Positions 13,390 to 25,800 of a stretch of 64,000 bases of DNA are shown in pieces (the stretch's first letter is position 1; each line of letters starts with the position of its first letter). Origin of the DNA: Trametes villosa. Lineage: Eukaryota > Basidiomycota > Agaricomycetes > Polyporales > Polyporaceae. The stretch covers positions 7,588,001-7,652,000 of the forward strand of contig PUDQ02000001.1 in NCBI GenBank assembly GCA_002964805.2, in the 5' to 3' direction. The notes under the pieces are model-generated. The model did not search any database. It was not told the origin of the DNA and saw only the letters and a list, made by a program, of their open reading frames with translations. Made by a program: the position numbers and the translations under genes.

Positions 13390-13740
13390 GCTTGCAGCGT
13401 CGGGGGGAGGAGTGATTGTGGCATGCAGACTCGTTTTGTACATGGCAAGATACTCGTAGCACACATCTATTTGGCTCGGACCGAGAATATATTCCGGATC
13501 GTACAACATGATATGCTTTGAAAGCCTTGGTTTGTTATTATACAGCTCGACACGGTGGCTATGAGGACAAGTACTTCAACATTGCTATTTCGACGACTAC
13601 TTAGAGAATCGGCACCATCAACCAGCAGGACTGGGTAAACGACTTTCCATGAGCTCGAAGTGAATCAGCGCCGCACAACGAACGTATAGCTCACCACAAT
13701 GTTAACCAATCTCACGACACGAATTCCTCGCAGGAGGGGA
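13390..13740. other. Convergent intergenic region
   Basis: About 350 bp between two convergent stops. AT-richer than the coding DNA, with TTGTTATTATAC at about 13534, consistent with overlapping polyadenylation zones. No gene seen. Confidence 0.4.
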
Positions 13741-14529
13741 CTAGATCTCGAGATCGGCGGACAGCGCGGGAGCGGCGGTCGCCCCAAAGCCCTCGCTCCA
13801 GTCCTCCTCCGCGATCTGGGCGACAGCAGGCCCAGTCCGATTCGTCGGCTCATGCGCGAAGCGGAACATGCTTGCAGGGAGACTCTGCGTCGCGACGCCG
13901 CCGGGGCGGCTCGCGCTCCGCTTCAGCGGGCGGATCGCGCGCTTGCTCTTCTCCTCGCGGAGCTGCGCGGCCGCGGGGGCCGTGTCCTCGTCCAGGTTGA
14001 TCTCGTCGCCGTCGAGGTCCGCGTCTTCATCTTCGGAGTCGGGGCTGGAGTGCGTGCGCTTCGGGTGTTGTTGCGGGGAGGAGGGCGCGGAGGAGGTGCC
14101 TTTGTTCTTGGCGGCGCGCGCGGCGAAGATGTCGCGCATGGCGTCGTTGGCGGAGATGAAGGAGGGCGTTTGGGTGAAGGGGAGGCGTTTGCTCAGGGCG
14201 GAGGGGTCTGCGGGCACCGAGACGGTGCGCTGGAAGCCCTCCGTTACGCCTGGCGAAGGAGTGGCGGAGGGTGAGACAAGTCGAGCGGAAGTGAGGGGGC
14301 AAAGACGCACTCTTTCGGACGCGTGAGCCGACGTTGCGCAGCTGGGCGAGAGTGTCTTCATCGACACTTGAGGAACGCGTGAACGCGACGTGTGCACACA
14401 ACGGAGAGGCGCGTACTAGTTGAAGGCGGCAGGCTCTTCCGGAGCGGCGTTTGCAGTGGGGAGTGCCTGCAGAGAACAACCCAACGGTGAGCGCCGCGAA
14501 ACTGCGCAGCGATTCGTGTTACTCAGCAT
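13741..14529 (-). CDS. Candidate ribonucleotide-reductase inhibitor (Spd1/Dif1/Sml1-like)
   Basis: Three exons, 14529-14417, 14366-14311 and 14249-13741 (225 residues), found by phase-matching because exon 1 is only 37 codons. Splicing creates the block YVDEDTLAQLRNVGSRVRKS then VTEGFQRT at about residues 38-66, which resembles the RNR_inhib motif of fungal RNR regulators (a VGxRVRKxVxxGY-type helix). The next segment, LPFTQTPSFISANDAMRDIF, also looks conserved. The rest is disordered and acidic (SPDSEDEDADLDGDEINLDE), with a C-terminal tryptophan patch (EEDWSEGFGA). Spd1/Dif1 proteins control RNR subunit location and activity during replication and damage. Motif resemblance is from memory and short, so family is moderate; the gene model is good. 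Shares a roughly 285-bp divergent promoter with the NPC1 gene. Confidence 0.7.
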
Positions 14530-14813
14530 GCTAGGACTGTTAGGCAAGAGGATACGAGGACGGATAGGAGAGGACGCGGGAGAGGAGTGTCCAGTGAGCG
14601 AGAGCCGGAAGTTGAGTGCCTTTGTCGAACGTGCAGCGTGCGTGACCGTGAAGGTTCGTGCACGTGAGTCCCGCCCCCTGCGTGTCGCTGCGGGGTCGTG
14701 CCATCCCGAGCGAGTGGTGTGGGCGCAGACGGCGTTCTCCTCCTCCCACTACCTCCGCTTGCCAGATCCTCGATAGGCACTGCTCTGCGGACCCGCGCTA
14801 CGCTTTTATTGCT
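14530..14813. promoter_or_regulatory. Shared divergent promoter, RNR-inhibitor-like / NPC1
   Basis: About 285 bp lie between the two divergent starts. The interval contains CACGTGAGTC at 14662-14671, an E-box-like CACGTG whose GTGAGT could equally be a splice donor for a missing NPC1 first exon. A hydrophobic reading frame at about 14730-14765 (GVLLLPLPPLA) is the only signal-peptide-like stretch nearby. Confidence 0.4.
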
Positions 14814-17800
14814 ATGGAGGTTCTCCGACCAGACCTCACCATGCAGTCCGAAGGCCGATGCGCAATGCGCGGCTCGTGTGGGCCCAAGGTTATGTTCGGG
14901 AAACCTCTCCCATGCCCGTACGACGGCCCTCCATCCGAGGTGCGTCTATAACATTGCATCTATGCTGCCAGTATGAACTGCTTTTGCAGGACAACGTCGA
15001 CCGCGACCTCCTGACGTCACTCTGCGGTGCCGACTATGCTCAAGGGCCAACATGTTGTACGACCAACCAGCTGGAGACCCTACGCGACAATCTCGGGCTC
15101 GCTGAGAACCTCATCTCCTCCTGTCCCGCCTGCCGCAACAACTTCCGCAAGTTCTGGTGCTCTTTCACTTGCTCCCCCGATCAGGCCTCGTACCTCAATA
15201 TCACCGACACGCAGACGTCATCGACAGGGGAGACTGCCGTCAAGTCCGTAGACTTCTTCGTCTCGGAGGAGTTTGGGACGGGGTTCTATGACAGCTGCAA
15301 GGAGATCAAGATGGGTGCGACCAACGGGTATGCTATGGACCTACTCGGCGGTGGCGCGAAGGACTACCACGGCTTCCTCAAATTCATGGGCGACGAGAAG
15401 GACATGGGCAGTCCCTTCCAAATCAACTTCCCCCGCGCCCCTCCCCCCGAATACTCTTCCCTGAACGTCAGTGTCCGAAACTGCTATGACAACGACCTCG
15501 GAAGCAGGTGTACCTGCATAGACTGCTTAGACGTCTGCGAGACGCTCCCTGAGATACCCCCTCCGAATGCTGAGCCCACATGCCAGGTCGGCCTAGTCTC
15601 GTGCTTGACCTTCGTCCTCCTGCTTGCATATGGTCTTGCTGTTCTGTCATTTGTTCTCGGATACGGTCTACAAGTCACCCTGCGGAGGCGACGGGAGAGG
15701 TCATACGAGCGCGTTGCACTCGCCACGGACGCCGCCTCGGAGCGCATTGCCTCTCCGCGAACACACGCACGCGGACTGGTGGGCGCGTCCTCTCTGGCCC
15801 AATATCTCGATGGCGAGGATTCCACCGCGACGCAATCCGAGTCCCGACGCCTTGGACGCGGTGCCTCGCTCCTCGACCCCATCGAGACGGTGCAGCCCCG
15901 CCATTACCGGCTCAACAGCATCCTCCGTCGCGCCTTCTACAAACTTGGTCTGTTCGCCGCAACGTACCCGTGGCTCAACTTCGCCTTCGTCTTCGCGGTG
16001 TTCGCCCTCCTCAACCTCGGATGGAAGCGCTTTGAGATCGAAACGGACCCCGTGCGTCTGTGGGTCGCGCCCGACTCGGAGGCCAAGCTGCAGAAGGAGT
16101 TCTTCGACGAGCACTTCGGCCCCTTCTACCGGGTCGAGCAAGTCTTCGTGACCGCCGCATCCGAGGATGGTTCCTCCCCCAACGACAAGCCTCCGGTGCT
16201 CTCCTGGGACCACCTGAAGTTCTGGGCTGACGTCGAGGACGATATACGGAACCTCGAGTCAACGCCTCACGGGTATACCCTCGACGACGTCTGTCTCAAG
16301 CCTGCAGGGCCCGATGGGGCCTGTGTGGTGCAGTCCGCCATGGCTTGGTTCGGGAACGACCTCTCCGACTACGATCCGGACACCTGGGAGGAGCGTTTGG
16401 AGGACTGCGCAGAGACCCCTGTCAACTGTCTGCCGGATTTCCAGCAGCCACTCGCCCCGCAGATGGTATTGGGATTGGTGCCCGAGGACGAGGATGGCGC
16501 GAAGGAGTACACGAAGGCCAAAGCACTCGTGATCACGTACGTCGTCCCGGACTCTCTGGACAAGGCGGATCAGGCGAAGGCGATGGAGTGGGAGTACGCC
16601 CTGCGCGACTACCTCCAGAAACTCGAGAACCGAGCGCCGGAGCAAGCAGGCCTCGAGATCGCGTGGTCGACTGGTGTCTCAATCAAGGAGGAAATTAACA
16701 AGAGCACGAACACGGACATCAAGATCGTCGTCCTGTCGTATGTCGCCATGTTCTTCTACGTCGCATTCACACTGGGCAACGGCGCGGCCACGCGCGACGA
16801 GGAGGGTCTCTGGTCGTGTCTGGTTCAGTGGGTGACGAACCTCCCCAAGCTGTTCGGACAGCCTTCTGGATCCTCGACGCTTTCCCTCGACTCGCGTCTG
16901 GCTCCGACGTTCCTTCCACGACTACCTCGCGCTCTGTTCGTCGGCTCAAAGTTCACTCTCGGACTTTTCGGTATTGCGATAGTCATACTCTCCGTTGGAT
17001 CCTCCGTCGGGCTCTTCTCCGCACTTGGCGTCAAGGTCACGCTGATCATCGCTGAAGTCATTCCATTCCTTGTGCTTGCCGTCGGCGTCGACAATGTCTT
17101 CATCCTCGTGCACGAGCTCGACCGTCAGAACCTCCTCCACGGCCCGAACGCGAGTGGTGGCGCCAGCGGCCCCTCGTGGGCGTATGGGGATTCGTACAGC
17201 TACGGGCACACCACGCCGATGAGCCCGACGACGATCCAGTCGCGTGCCCGCTCCGGCTTTGGCTCGCAGGAACACGAGAACGAGCATGAACACGAGCACG
17301 AGGTGTCGCTCGACGCCGCGTCTACACCCCAGTACCTGACTGCAGAGGAGCGCGTCGCGCGCACCCTCGCGAAGATGGGACCATCGATCCTGCTGAGCAC
17401 GGTGACGGAGACGACCGCGTTTGCGCTGGGTGCGCTCGTGCCGATGCCGGCCGTGCGCAACTTCGCGCTGTATGCGGCGGGCAGCGTGTTTCTGAACGCG
17501 GTGCTCCAGGTGACGGTGTTCGTGAGCGCGCTCGTCGTAGACCTGCGCCGTGTCGAGGCTAGCCGGGTGGACTGCTTCCCATGCTTGCGGATGCCGCCCC
17601 GGATTGCGCTGCTCGAGGCCCCACCGAGCTCAAGTGGCCTTGGTTTCCTAGCGCGATTCATTCGCAAGCGATATGCACCGTTCTTACTCAAGCCGGTGGT
17701 GAAGGGTGTCGTGCTCCTCGGGTTTGGTGGTGTCCTGGTTGCCTCAATCATCTCCATCCAGCACATCCGCCTCGGATTTGGTGAGCCTTTTCATGGACAA

Positions 17801-19314
17801 ATTACCACACTGTGCTAACATCTTACCCAGACCAACGCCTTGCCTTCCCCTCGGAGTCCTACTTGATCCCCTATTTCAATAGCGTGGACGCCTACTTGGA
17901 CATCGGACCACCGGTGTACTTCGTGGTGCACGACGTTGACGTAACCCACCGTCCGGGACAGCAGGAGCTCTGCGGCCGCTTTACTACGTGCGAAGCACGC
18001 TCCATCGCCAATCTCCTTGAGGCCGAGCGCAAGCGCCCCGAGGTCTCGTTCATCTCGCAGCCTGCCGCGTCCTGGATCGACGATTACTTCAACTGGCTCG
18101 ACCCGATCAAGGACAAGTGCTGCCGCGTGCGCAAGGCGAACCACGACATCTTCTGCGCGCCCGGCGAGTCCCCACGGCGGTGCCAGGTCTGCTACGAGGG
18201 CCACGAACCGGCGTGGAACATTACCATGGACGGTCTGCCCGAGGGCGAGGAGTTCATGGGCTACCTCCGGCAGTGGCTCATCTCGCCCACGGACGAGGAC
18301 TGCCCGCTCGCAGGCCGCGCGTCCTTCGGGTCCGCGCTCGCGCTCTCCGAGGACGGCAGCACCGTCGCCGCGTCGCACTTCCGCACGTTCCACCGGCCGC
18401 TCAAGTCGCAGGCGGACCTGATCAACTCGTTCGCGGCCGCGCGGCGCGTCGCGGACGACCTCGCGCGCGAGACCGGCGCGGCGGTCTTCCCGTACTCGCT
18501 CCACTACGTCTTCTTCGACCAGTTCGCGCACATCGTCGCGATCACGGAGCAGATCCTCGGGCTCGGGCTCGCGGCGGTCCTCCTCGTCACCGCGCTCCTC
18601 CTCGGCTCGTGGCGCACGGGCACGATCGTGACTGGCGTCGTCGCGCTCACCGTCGTCACCGTCATGGGCGTGATGGGCGTGTGGGGTATCGACCTGAATG
18701 CGATTAGTCTGGTGAACCTCGTGATCTCGCTCGGGATCGCGGTCGAGTTCTGTGCGCATGTTGCGCGCGCGTTCATGAGCGCGGGCTCTGGCCTGCCGGT
18801 CGACCATCCTGCGGGGCAGAAGGAGCGCGACGAGCGCATGTGGATCGCACTCGTCGATGTTGGGCCTTCGGTGCGTTATAGCTTCTTACAGCACTGTTCT
18901 GGATATCGTACTGAGAGGGGACCAGGTCTTGTCGGGCATCACGTTCACGAAGCTCATCGGGATGTGCGTCCTCGCCTTGACGCGGTCCAAGTTTTTGGAG
19001 GTAAGCTGCTGCCGCCTTTTGCTCGTACGATGAGCTGACCCTAAACCTGCTAGATCTACTACTTCCGCATGTGGCTGACCCTCATCATCTCGGGGGCATT
19101 GCACGGCTTGGTGCTCCTCCCGGTCGTCCTGAGCCTCGCAGGCGGTTCTGGCTTCCCGCAACAGGAGGCCGACGAAGAATGGATGTCGCACGCCATTCGC
19201 AACGACTACGAGTATACGTGAGTACCAACCTCCCTGTATGCGCATAGGATCCTACTGAACGCACTCCCTTTTAGCCCGTTCCTTGCGGATGATGACTCTG
19301 CTATGAGCGACTGA
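14814..19314 (+). CDS. NCR1: NPC1-type sterol transporter (Ncr1)
   Basis: Large polytopic vacuolar/lysosomal membrane protein that exports sterol and related lipids. Exons: 14814-14939, 14990-17780, 17831-18870, 18926-19000, 19054-19217 and 19275-19314 (about 1411 residues with this start). The N-terminal sterol-binding domain is Cys-rich: GRCAMRGSCGPK, FGKPLPCPYDGPP, CCTTNQLETLRDNLGLAENL, CPACRNNFRKFWCSFTCSPD. A hydrophobic helix follows (CLTFVLLLAYGLAVLSFVLG), a middle lumenal domain, and a sterol-sensing domain with IAEVIPFLVLAVGVDNVFIL and VTETTAFALGALV. The C-terminal Cys-rich lumenal domain and second RND half contain DLNAISLVNLVISLGIAVEF. The true 5' end is unresolved: no clear signal peptide lies in frame upstream of GRCAM, so a short upstream exon probably exists between 14530 and 14813. 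Confidence 0.93.
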
Positions 19315-19474
19315 TCCTCATACACGTTTTTACGGACAACATGTACACTTAATAGCATAGCACGACGATATACTGAACAGATTTACACGATACTTTTCGC
19401 AAAAGTTTGATCGGTTGAGGCGGGCATACACATGAAACAGCACACGGCATATGAACGAGAACGACTTGGCCTGC

Positions 19475-20408
19475 TCAATCCTTCGGCGATCTCGACCTGC
19501 TGTCGCGGATATCGTCCCGACTGTAGCTCCGCCTGCCGCGGCTTGCGGAGCGGGAGCGGGAGACACTGCGAGAGTAGGCAGAGGAAGAATAGTACGAACG
19601 CGAGCGGGAGCGGGACCGAGAGCGCGGCGAGCGAGAGCGGGTGCGCGAGCGACTCGACGCGACCGAGTAGCTCCTGGACCGACGGCGCCCTGTACCGCCG
19701 CGTTCGTAGCTCGGCGAGCGCCTCCTGGGGGGCGGCAGACGGTCTCCTCCCACGCGTCGTGGTGGGGAGCGAGAGCGCGTACGCGAGCGCGTGTAACGCC
19801 GAGGTGGCGGAGGCGGCCCTCTGCGGCCCCCTGGTGGAGGGCGGCGGGGGTAGTCGTTGTAACGCGGTCCGTAGCCGCCGCGGCCGCCGCGGGGAGGGGG
19901 AGATCTTGAGCGCGAGGGGCTTCGAGAGAAGGACTTGCCGCGGCCGTAGCGGGCGCCGCGAGGAGCAGGGCGGGGCGACCGGGACCGGGAGCGCGAGTAC
20001 GAGCGCGAGCGGATCGAGGTCTCGGAGAGCTCGCACTTCAGGATGGCGCCGTCGAGCTGGCCGCCGTCCATGTGCGAGACCGCCTTTTGTGCCGACGAGG
20101 GGTCCGCGTATTCGAGCGATGCCTTGCCTCTGTTTTGTCCGGCTGCGGCAGCTTGTCAGTCCATTGTACATGGCACAGGGCGGGCGCGTCGACTCACATT
20201 TGCCGAAGAGTGGGAGATCGACCTTCACCAAATCGCCATAGAACCCAAATATTGCCCGCAAGTGCGCGTCCACGACGTTGCGGGTCAGGTTCGTCACAAC
20301 AACTACTTTCGCGTTGGGGTTCCGGGGCGGCGACCGCGAACCACTGTCCATGTCGACATCTTCGTCGCGGAGGGGCCGCGGGGAGAGAGATCTGCCTCTG
20401 CTTGACAT
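19475..20408 (-). CDS. RNPS1: RNPS1-like SR protein (RRM plus RS domain)
   Basis: Nuclear splicing/exon-junction-associated RNA-binding protein. Two exons, 20408-20198 and 20142-19475 (292 residues), GTGAGT donor. One RRM at about residues 32-110: [59 protein letters not shown] then [21 protein letters not shown] and HMDGGQLDG match RNPS1 rather than classical SR proteins. The rest is a long Arg/Ser/Pro region ([15 protein letters not shown], later [20 protein letters not shown]) interrupted by an [20 protein letters not shown] stretch. RNP1 aromatics are weak, as in RNPS1. Divergent with DPH1 (280 bp between starts), convergent with NPC1 (160 bp between stops). Confidence 0.92.
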
Positions 20409-20687
20409 GTCGAGAGACCGGTGAACACGGAGGGGGAGGGATGGAGGACTTGCGGCGATGGAGGAACTCTGCGAGTTGCCCGCGAGCGCTGGCGTCTGCG
20501 CGGCGCGACGCTGTGGTGTCACATGTACGTAACACCCCGTCACGCTGCCGAGAAAGATAGACGCCCCGTCGGCGCTCGATCACCCTCTCGATCTGAGATC
20601 CGGGGCGCATTACAGATCTTCTGCAGCTCCCCGAGCGTCCGTAGCTTGCTGCACTCCGCGCTCTACTTGTTTCCACACCCCACCGTC
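20409..20687. promoter_or_regulatory. Shared divergent promoter RNPS1 / DPH1
   Basis: 279 bp between divergent start codons. GC-rich, without an obvious TATA. A pyrimidine-rich run (CTCTACTTGTTTCCACACCCCACC) directly precedes the DPH1 ATG. Confidence 0.4.
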
Positions 20688-22522
20688 ATGTCGGAGACGT
20701 GGGTAACAACAGCGCAGACTGCGCCCAAGGCCTCGGGATCCGCTAGCAAAAACGCGTCGAAGCCAAGAAAGCGGTTCGTCGGGAGCAAGAGCGCAACTCC
20801 TTCAAAGTCTGGATACTCTCCAGTCGTCGCGAACCAAATACCTTCGGACATCTTGAACGACGCGCAGCTCAATTCCGCGATAAAGCAGCTACCCTCAAAC
20901 TACTCCTTCGAGATCCACAAGACTATACACCATGTCCGGAAGAACCAGGCGAAGATGGTGGCTCTGCAAATGCCGGAGGGCCTGCAGATGTTTGCTTGCA
21001 CCATCGCAGATATCATCGAACGGTCAGTTCGCATGACCATATACACATTGTTACAAATGTTCAAGGTGTATGGCCCAACCAGTTTCACCGATGCTCTCAC
21101 CGTGATCATGGGAGATGTCACCTACGGCGCATGCTGCATCGACGACTACACGGCTGTCGCGTTAGGGTGCGACATGCTCGTACACTACGGTCACAGCTGC
21201 CTTGGTATGTTCAGACCTGGAGCTCTACCTTGCACGTGCTTATAGCTGACCACGCATACCCTAGTGCCCATCGACCAGACAACAATCAAAACGTTGTATG
21301 TTTTCGTCGAAATCTCGATAGACTCCTCCCATCTCCTCCAGTCCATTCGCCTCAATTTCCCCAGCGACCGGCAGCGGTTCCACGAGTCACTCCTGGACTC
21401 CGAGGAGCAAAATGCGCAAATACCTGCCGGACAACTACTCACTCGCGGGGGACATCTACGAATAGAGGGGCCCGACTCCGCGGATCGAGCTCCCGAGGAC
21501 TCTACAGGAGACATCCCCACCCCTAGCCCTAGCACATCGTTTTCAGAGCCTACCCGCTTGGCCCTGGTATCCACCATCCAGTTTGTCGCTGCGCTCTCTC
21601 GCCTCAAAGACGATTTGTCCGTTGAGTATTCGGACCCCCATGATCCCTCGGGCCCCGCAGGGCTTATCACGGGAGCGGAGGGAGGCTCTGAAGAGGTCAC
21701 TCAAGACGTTGGCCGACCCCGTCTATGGAAAGGAAGGTACGAGGCCACAATACCGAGGTCAAAACCTCTATCGCCAGGTGAAATTCTGGGGTGCACTGCT
21801 CCCCAGTTGAATGATGTCGATGCTCTCCTGTAAGTCTCAATTTTGTAGCACTATATACGGGCTTCTGCTAATGCTCGTGTTTTTCCAGATACCTCGGAGA
21901 CGGTCGCTTCCACCTCGAGTCGATCATGATCGCCAACCCAGACGTCCCAGCTTTCCGTTATGACCCTTACTCGAAGAAACTCACTCGAGAACGCTACGAC
22001 CACGTCGAGATGCGCACCGTCCGCGACGAAGCCGTCCAAACCGCCCGCCGCAGCATCACCGTCCCCGCATCACCCTCTCCCACCACCACCCTCGCGTCCT
22101 CACCAGACTCACCGCCCTCTCCGCCCATGTGGGGCGTCATCCTCGGCACGCTCGGGCGCCAGGGCAGCTTCAAGCAGCTCCGCGCGATCACGCAGCAGCT
22201 CGCGGGCGCGCGCACGCCGATCCCCTACATGCCCATCCTGCTCTCGGAGCTCTCGCCCGCGAAGCTCGCGCTCTTCGACCCGCACCTCGCGGCGTTCGTG
22301 CAGACGTCGTGCCCGCGCCTGTCGATCGACTGGGGCTATGCGTTCCAGCGGCCGCTCCTCAGCCCGTACGAGACCGCGGTCGCCGTCGGGAAGGCACCCG
22401 GGTGGATGGCGCAGGGCGAGGGCGATAGCAGGGAGCGGGCGCGGAAGGGCGGGGTGTATCCTATGGATTTCTACTCGGCGGGGAGTCCGTGGGCTGTTGC
22501 GAGGACGAAGGCGATGTACTGA
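20688..22522 (+). CDS. DPH1: Dph1, 3-amino-3-carboxypropyl transferase subunit (diphthamide step 1)
   Basis: With Dph2 forms the noncanonical radical-SAM 4Fe-4S enzyme that transfers the aminocarboxypropyl group from S-adenosylmethionine to the target histidine of elongation factor 2. Exons: 20688-21022, 21083-21204, 21265-21829 and 21889-22522 (551 residues). Signature blocks: [80 protein letters not shown] and [13 protein letters not shown]. Cluster cysteines are visible in TYGACC, in GHSC near the second splice site, and in [13 protein letters not shown] near the C-terminus. A long low-complexity insertion (about residues 200-250, [18 protein letters not shown]) makes it longer than the ~430-residue yeast protein. 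Dph6 of the same pathway lies at 41.4-44.0 kb. Confidence 0.96.
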
Positions 22523-22814
22523 TCCAATGCTCATACGATGTATCATTTGTCCAAGTGTATCGATACAACCCTCTTGTAACGCTTGCTCCACGTCTCGTTG
22601 TGAAGATGGCATTCCATAGTCTCATGGCATGCGCCACATCGTCTCTTTCTCCTGTACCGATGCATTGCGCGATCCAGCATAAAGGCCTCTATATTGTACA
22701 GTATCTCAAAAGTACACGTAGCCGGAAAGAGCCGTTCCAAACCCAGGGAGTCGCTGACGATCATACACTGTGGGACGTGAGCCTCTCATTGCCACGCACA
22801 CGGGAGGCCGCGAC

Positions 22815-25800
22815 TTACCCATAAGCATACTCGACCTCGTCTACACCGGCGCCCGCTTGGAAGGGCCCGGACGGCTCCTTCGGCATCGGCCCGAGCTCCT
22901 CTTCCTCGTCGTTCTCGTCGACAGCCGTGCCGTCGTCCAGCTCGAACGGGAGGACAGGCCGGAGGCTGCCGCTGCCCGAGCTCGACCGGCGCCCGTGGGA
23001 CGGCGACTTCGTGAGCGCGGCCATCGTCTTCGGGCTCATGTGCTGCAAAGATATCCCACCGGCTCAGCGTGTGCCCGCCGGACGTGCGAGCCGGAGCGAA
23101 AGCAACGTACCTCCCAGTTGTTCACGTTCTCGTTCGGCAGATCGTGGTCCTTCTCGCCCGTGCCACGCGCCTCGTCAGAGAGCTCGCCGATGGAGACGAT
23201 GCTCTCGCTGTCGCTGATGCTGTCCGCGATGTCGTGCACGAGCTCGGGCAGGCGGTGCCACGCGCTCGAGCCCTGCGAGCTCGTGTCCGAGTGCTCGTCG
23301 GACCACCGGAGGTACTCCTCGTACTCCTCCTCGAACGCGATGTCTTCCGTCACATAGGGGAGGAAGATCGACGGCTCGGTGGTCACGGCGCGGAGCGGCG
23401 GGAAGACGTCCGCGTCGACGTTGTTCGGGGTCTGTACGGGGCGCAGCATGCCCGACAGCTCCGGAGGGGCGTGCAGGCCCTCGAGGTGGTGCGAGATGCT
23501 CGCGGCACGCCGATGTGCGTTGGGCTGCATGGTGGCCTGTACGCCATACCGCTTGTTGTTGTCTGAGTTGATCGTCAGCTACCCGGGCCGTCTTCCAACA
23601 GCGATAGGAGTACGTACAGAACTTCACGAGATGGCGAAGCGCTTGCTCCTGAGCCTAGCAGCACGGTTAGTACACCCACCAGACACGCCCGGTACGACAC
23701 AATAACATACCTGCGCATCATAGACGTCATCCACCTCTATGCCGGCAAGCCACTCATCTCGAAGATCCGGCCTGCAGTTGAGGTAGATAGCAGTGATGAC
23801 CTGCATGTTCGCTACCGGGGACGTCAGCCGAGGGCCGCTTGCCACAAGGAGCCGCACGCTGCTCACACTGGCGCCACTTCCGACCACAGAACGGCACTTG
23901 GCTCTTGATCAGCTTGAGGACATGCAGCTGCAGCATGGGGTGCTGCACTTTCAATATCCGCTTCAGCACCGCCTGGGCGCCGCGAAGCCACCGCCAGTCA
24001 GCCAGTCGTCCGCACGCTGCACGCCACACAGAGTGCAGGAAACGCGCTCACCGAGCTCTTGTACTGCACGAGCATGCGGATGCGATGCGACCGGTGCTTG
24101 GACAGCTTCTGCATGATCTTGGCGAAGTTGATCGTGGAGAAGAAGTTGCGCCACGAGAAGTCGGTGAGCAGGTCGACCTCCTCCTGGTGCGTCTGCCCGT
24201 TCGGCAGCGTCGTCGTGCGCACGATCGTCTGCCGCGCGGGGCGCTGCATCTGCTCCTCCGGCCCGCCCATGTCGGAGCGGCGCGCGAAACGCACCTGGCA
24301 ATATCGGAAGAAGCTGGGGGGTTGTCGGTGAATCGCCTGCCCGGCCGCCCGGACGCGTGCAAACTTACTTTCGCTCAGGGATATCTGCCTTCGCGACTAC
24401 TGCGGCGGACGCCTCGTGCAGACTGAAGATCTTCAGAATTAGCAGCAGGCAGTTGGTATCGAGCAGGAGCTGTCCGAGGTGGTGGAACTTCATCACGTCT
24501 AGGATATCGTGAGGACTCAATGACACCACTGACGGGCGTCGGGTGCACTCACGGGACATCTTGAACCACTTCAGTGTCAACAGGAGGATGGCCGACACGG
24601 CCTTCGAAGTGATCTCGCGATGCCGGGCCACATCGATCTCGTCCAGCGTTGCAGGTTTCGGCGGAGCCTGGTCGAGGGCTGCGTATCCGTCAGCTATTTT
24701 GAATGTATCGTACGAAACGTTGTTCGTCACTCACGAGAAACAACGCCCGGCGGGAAACCCGCTGCCGCATGAGGCGCGACGGCACCATTGCCTGTGGACA
24801 CCGTTGCCAGGAGCAACTTGAGCAAAACAAGCACCCATCCGGGGAGCACGGGTAGCACGGCGCTCTGCGGACCGCGGTGATCAGTCCACGGTGTCGGGCA
24901 AGGCATCCGGGAGACATACATAGATCTGTTCCACCCGCTTCAGGCGCATTAGGTCTTCTCGCCGCTCCTTTGCGCGGCGCCTGTCAGGACCGGTCTCACC
25001 CGCCGTCATGTCGTGTTCGGCCTCTGCGATCTTAGCGTCGAGGGCGGCCACATCTGGAAGCTTCTCGCCCGCATCATCGTCCAACGACCGAGACTGCATG
25101 GAACTGTCAGAGGTGCGCGCTGGAGCCCACCATGCATCCATGAAACTCACGATCGGAGGTATTTTCGGTTCAGATGGCCGCTCCGCGCCAGGGAGGTACT
25201 CCAGACCGCTCTCCACGGTCATGCACTCCTCGCGGGTCTTCCACATCTGCCACAGCGAGAGGCTGACGTACATGTGCTTGGCGTAGAGTCTATCGGCCTC
25301 ATCGATCGCGAACGGGACGAGACGAGAGTCATTATAGCCGATGTTCGTCCGCGAAAACGGGAAGACGAACGGACGGCTCTGGTCCGTCTGGAACTGCTGC
25401 TTCTTGGGCTTAGGGGACGGCGGGGGCGAGGGAGCTGGGGTGGCTGGCTGGGGAATAGGGCGGAAGGAGGAGCCGCCTTGGTTAGGGTTGAATGGATGCG
25501 GCATGGCATTGTGGGAGTGGTCTTGGTGCTGGGAGTCGCCGGCATCGTGTTCGTAGTGGTGCCGCACGGGTATGGGCGAGTACGCCTGCGCAAGCTTCGT
25601 GGTTGTCACCGGTGCCGCAGCGGGTACCGCGACCGGTGGCGGATTGAACGTCGGATACTTGACAGAGATTTCCTGCCGGAACACTTCCAAGTCCAATGGA
25701 GATGACTTTATTGGGGCAGCTGGGAGCGTGCAAGCGAGGCGTTGAGACGGAGAACGCGTGCTTATGATATGACGTGAGAACTGTACCTTCCTCGGGGACC

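Noticed and set aside
17815..18807. 330-codon minus-strand frame inside the NPC1 gene
   Set aside because: Antisense shadow in GC-rich codons; the sense strand encodes an unmistakable NPC1 domain.
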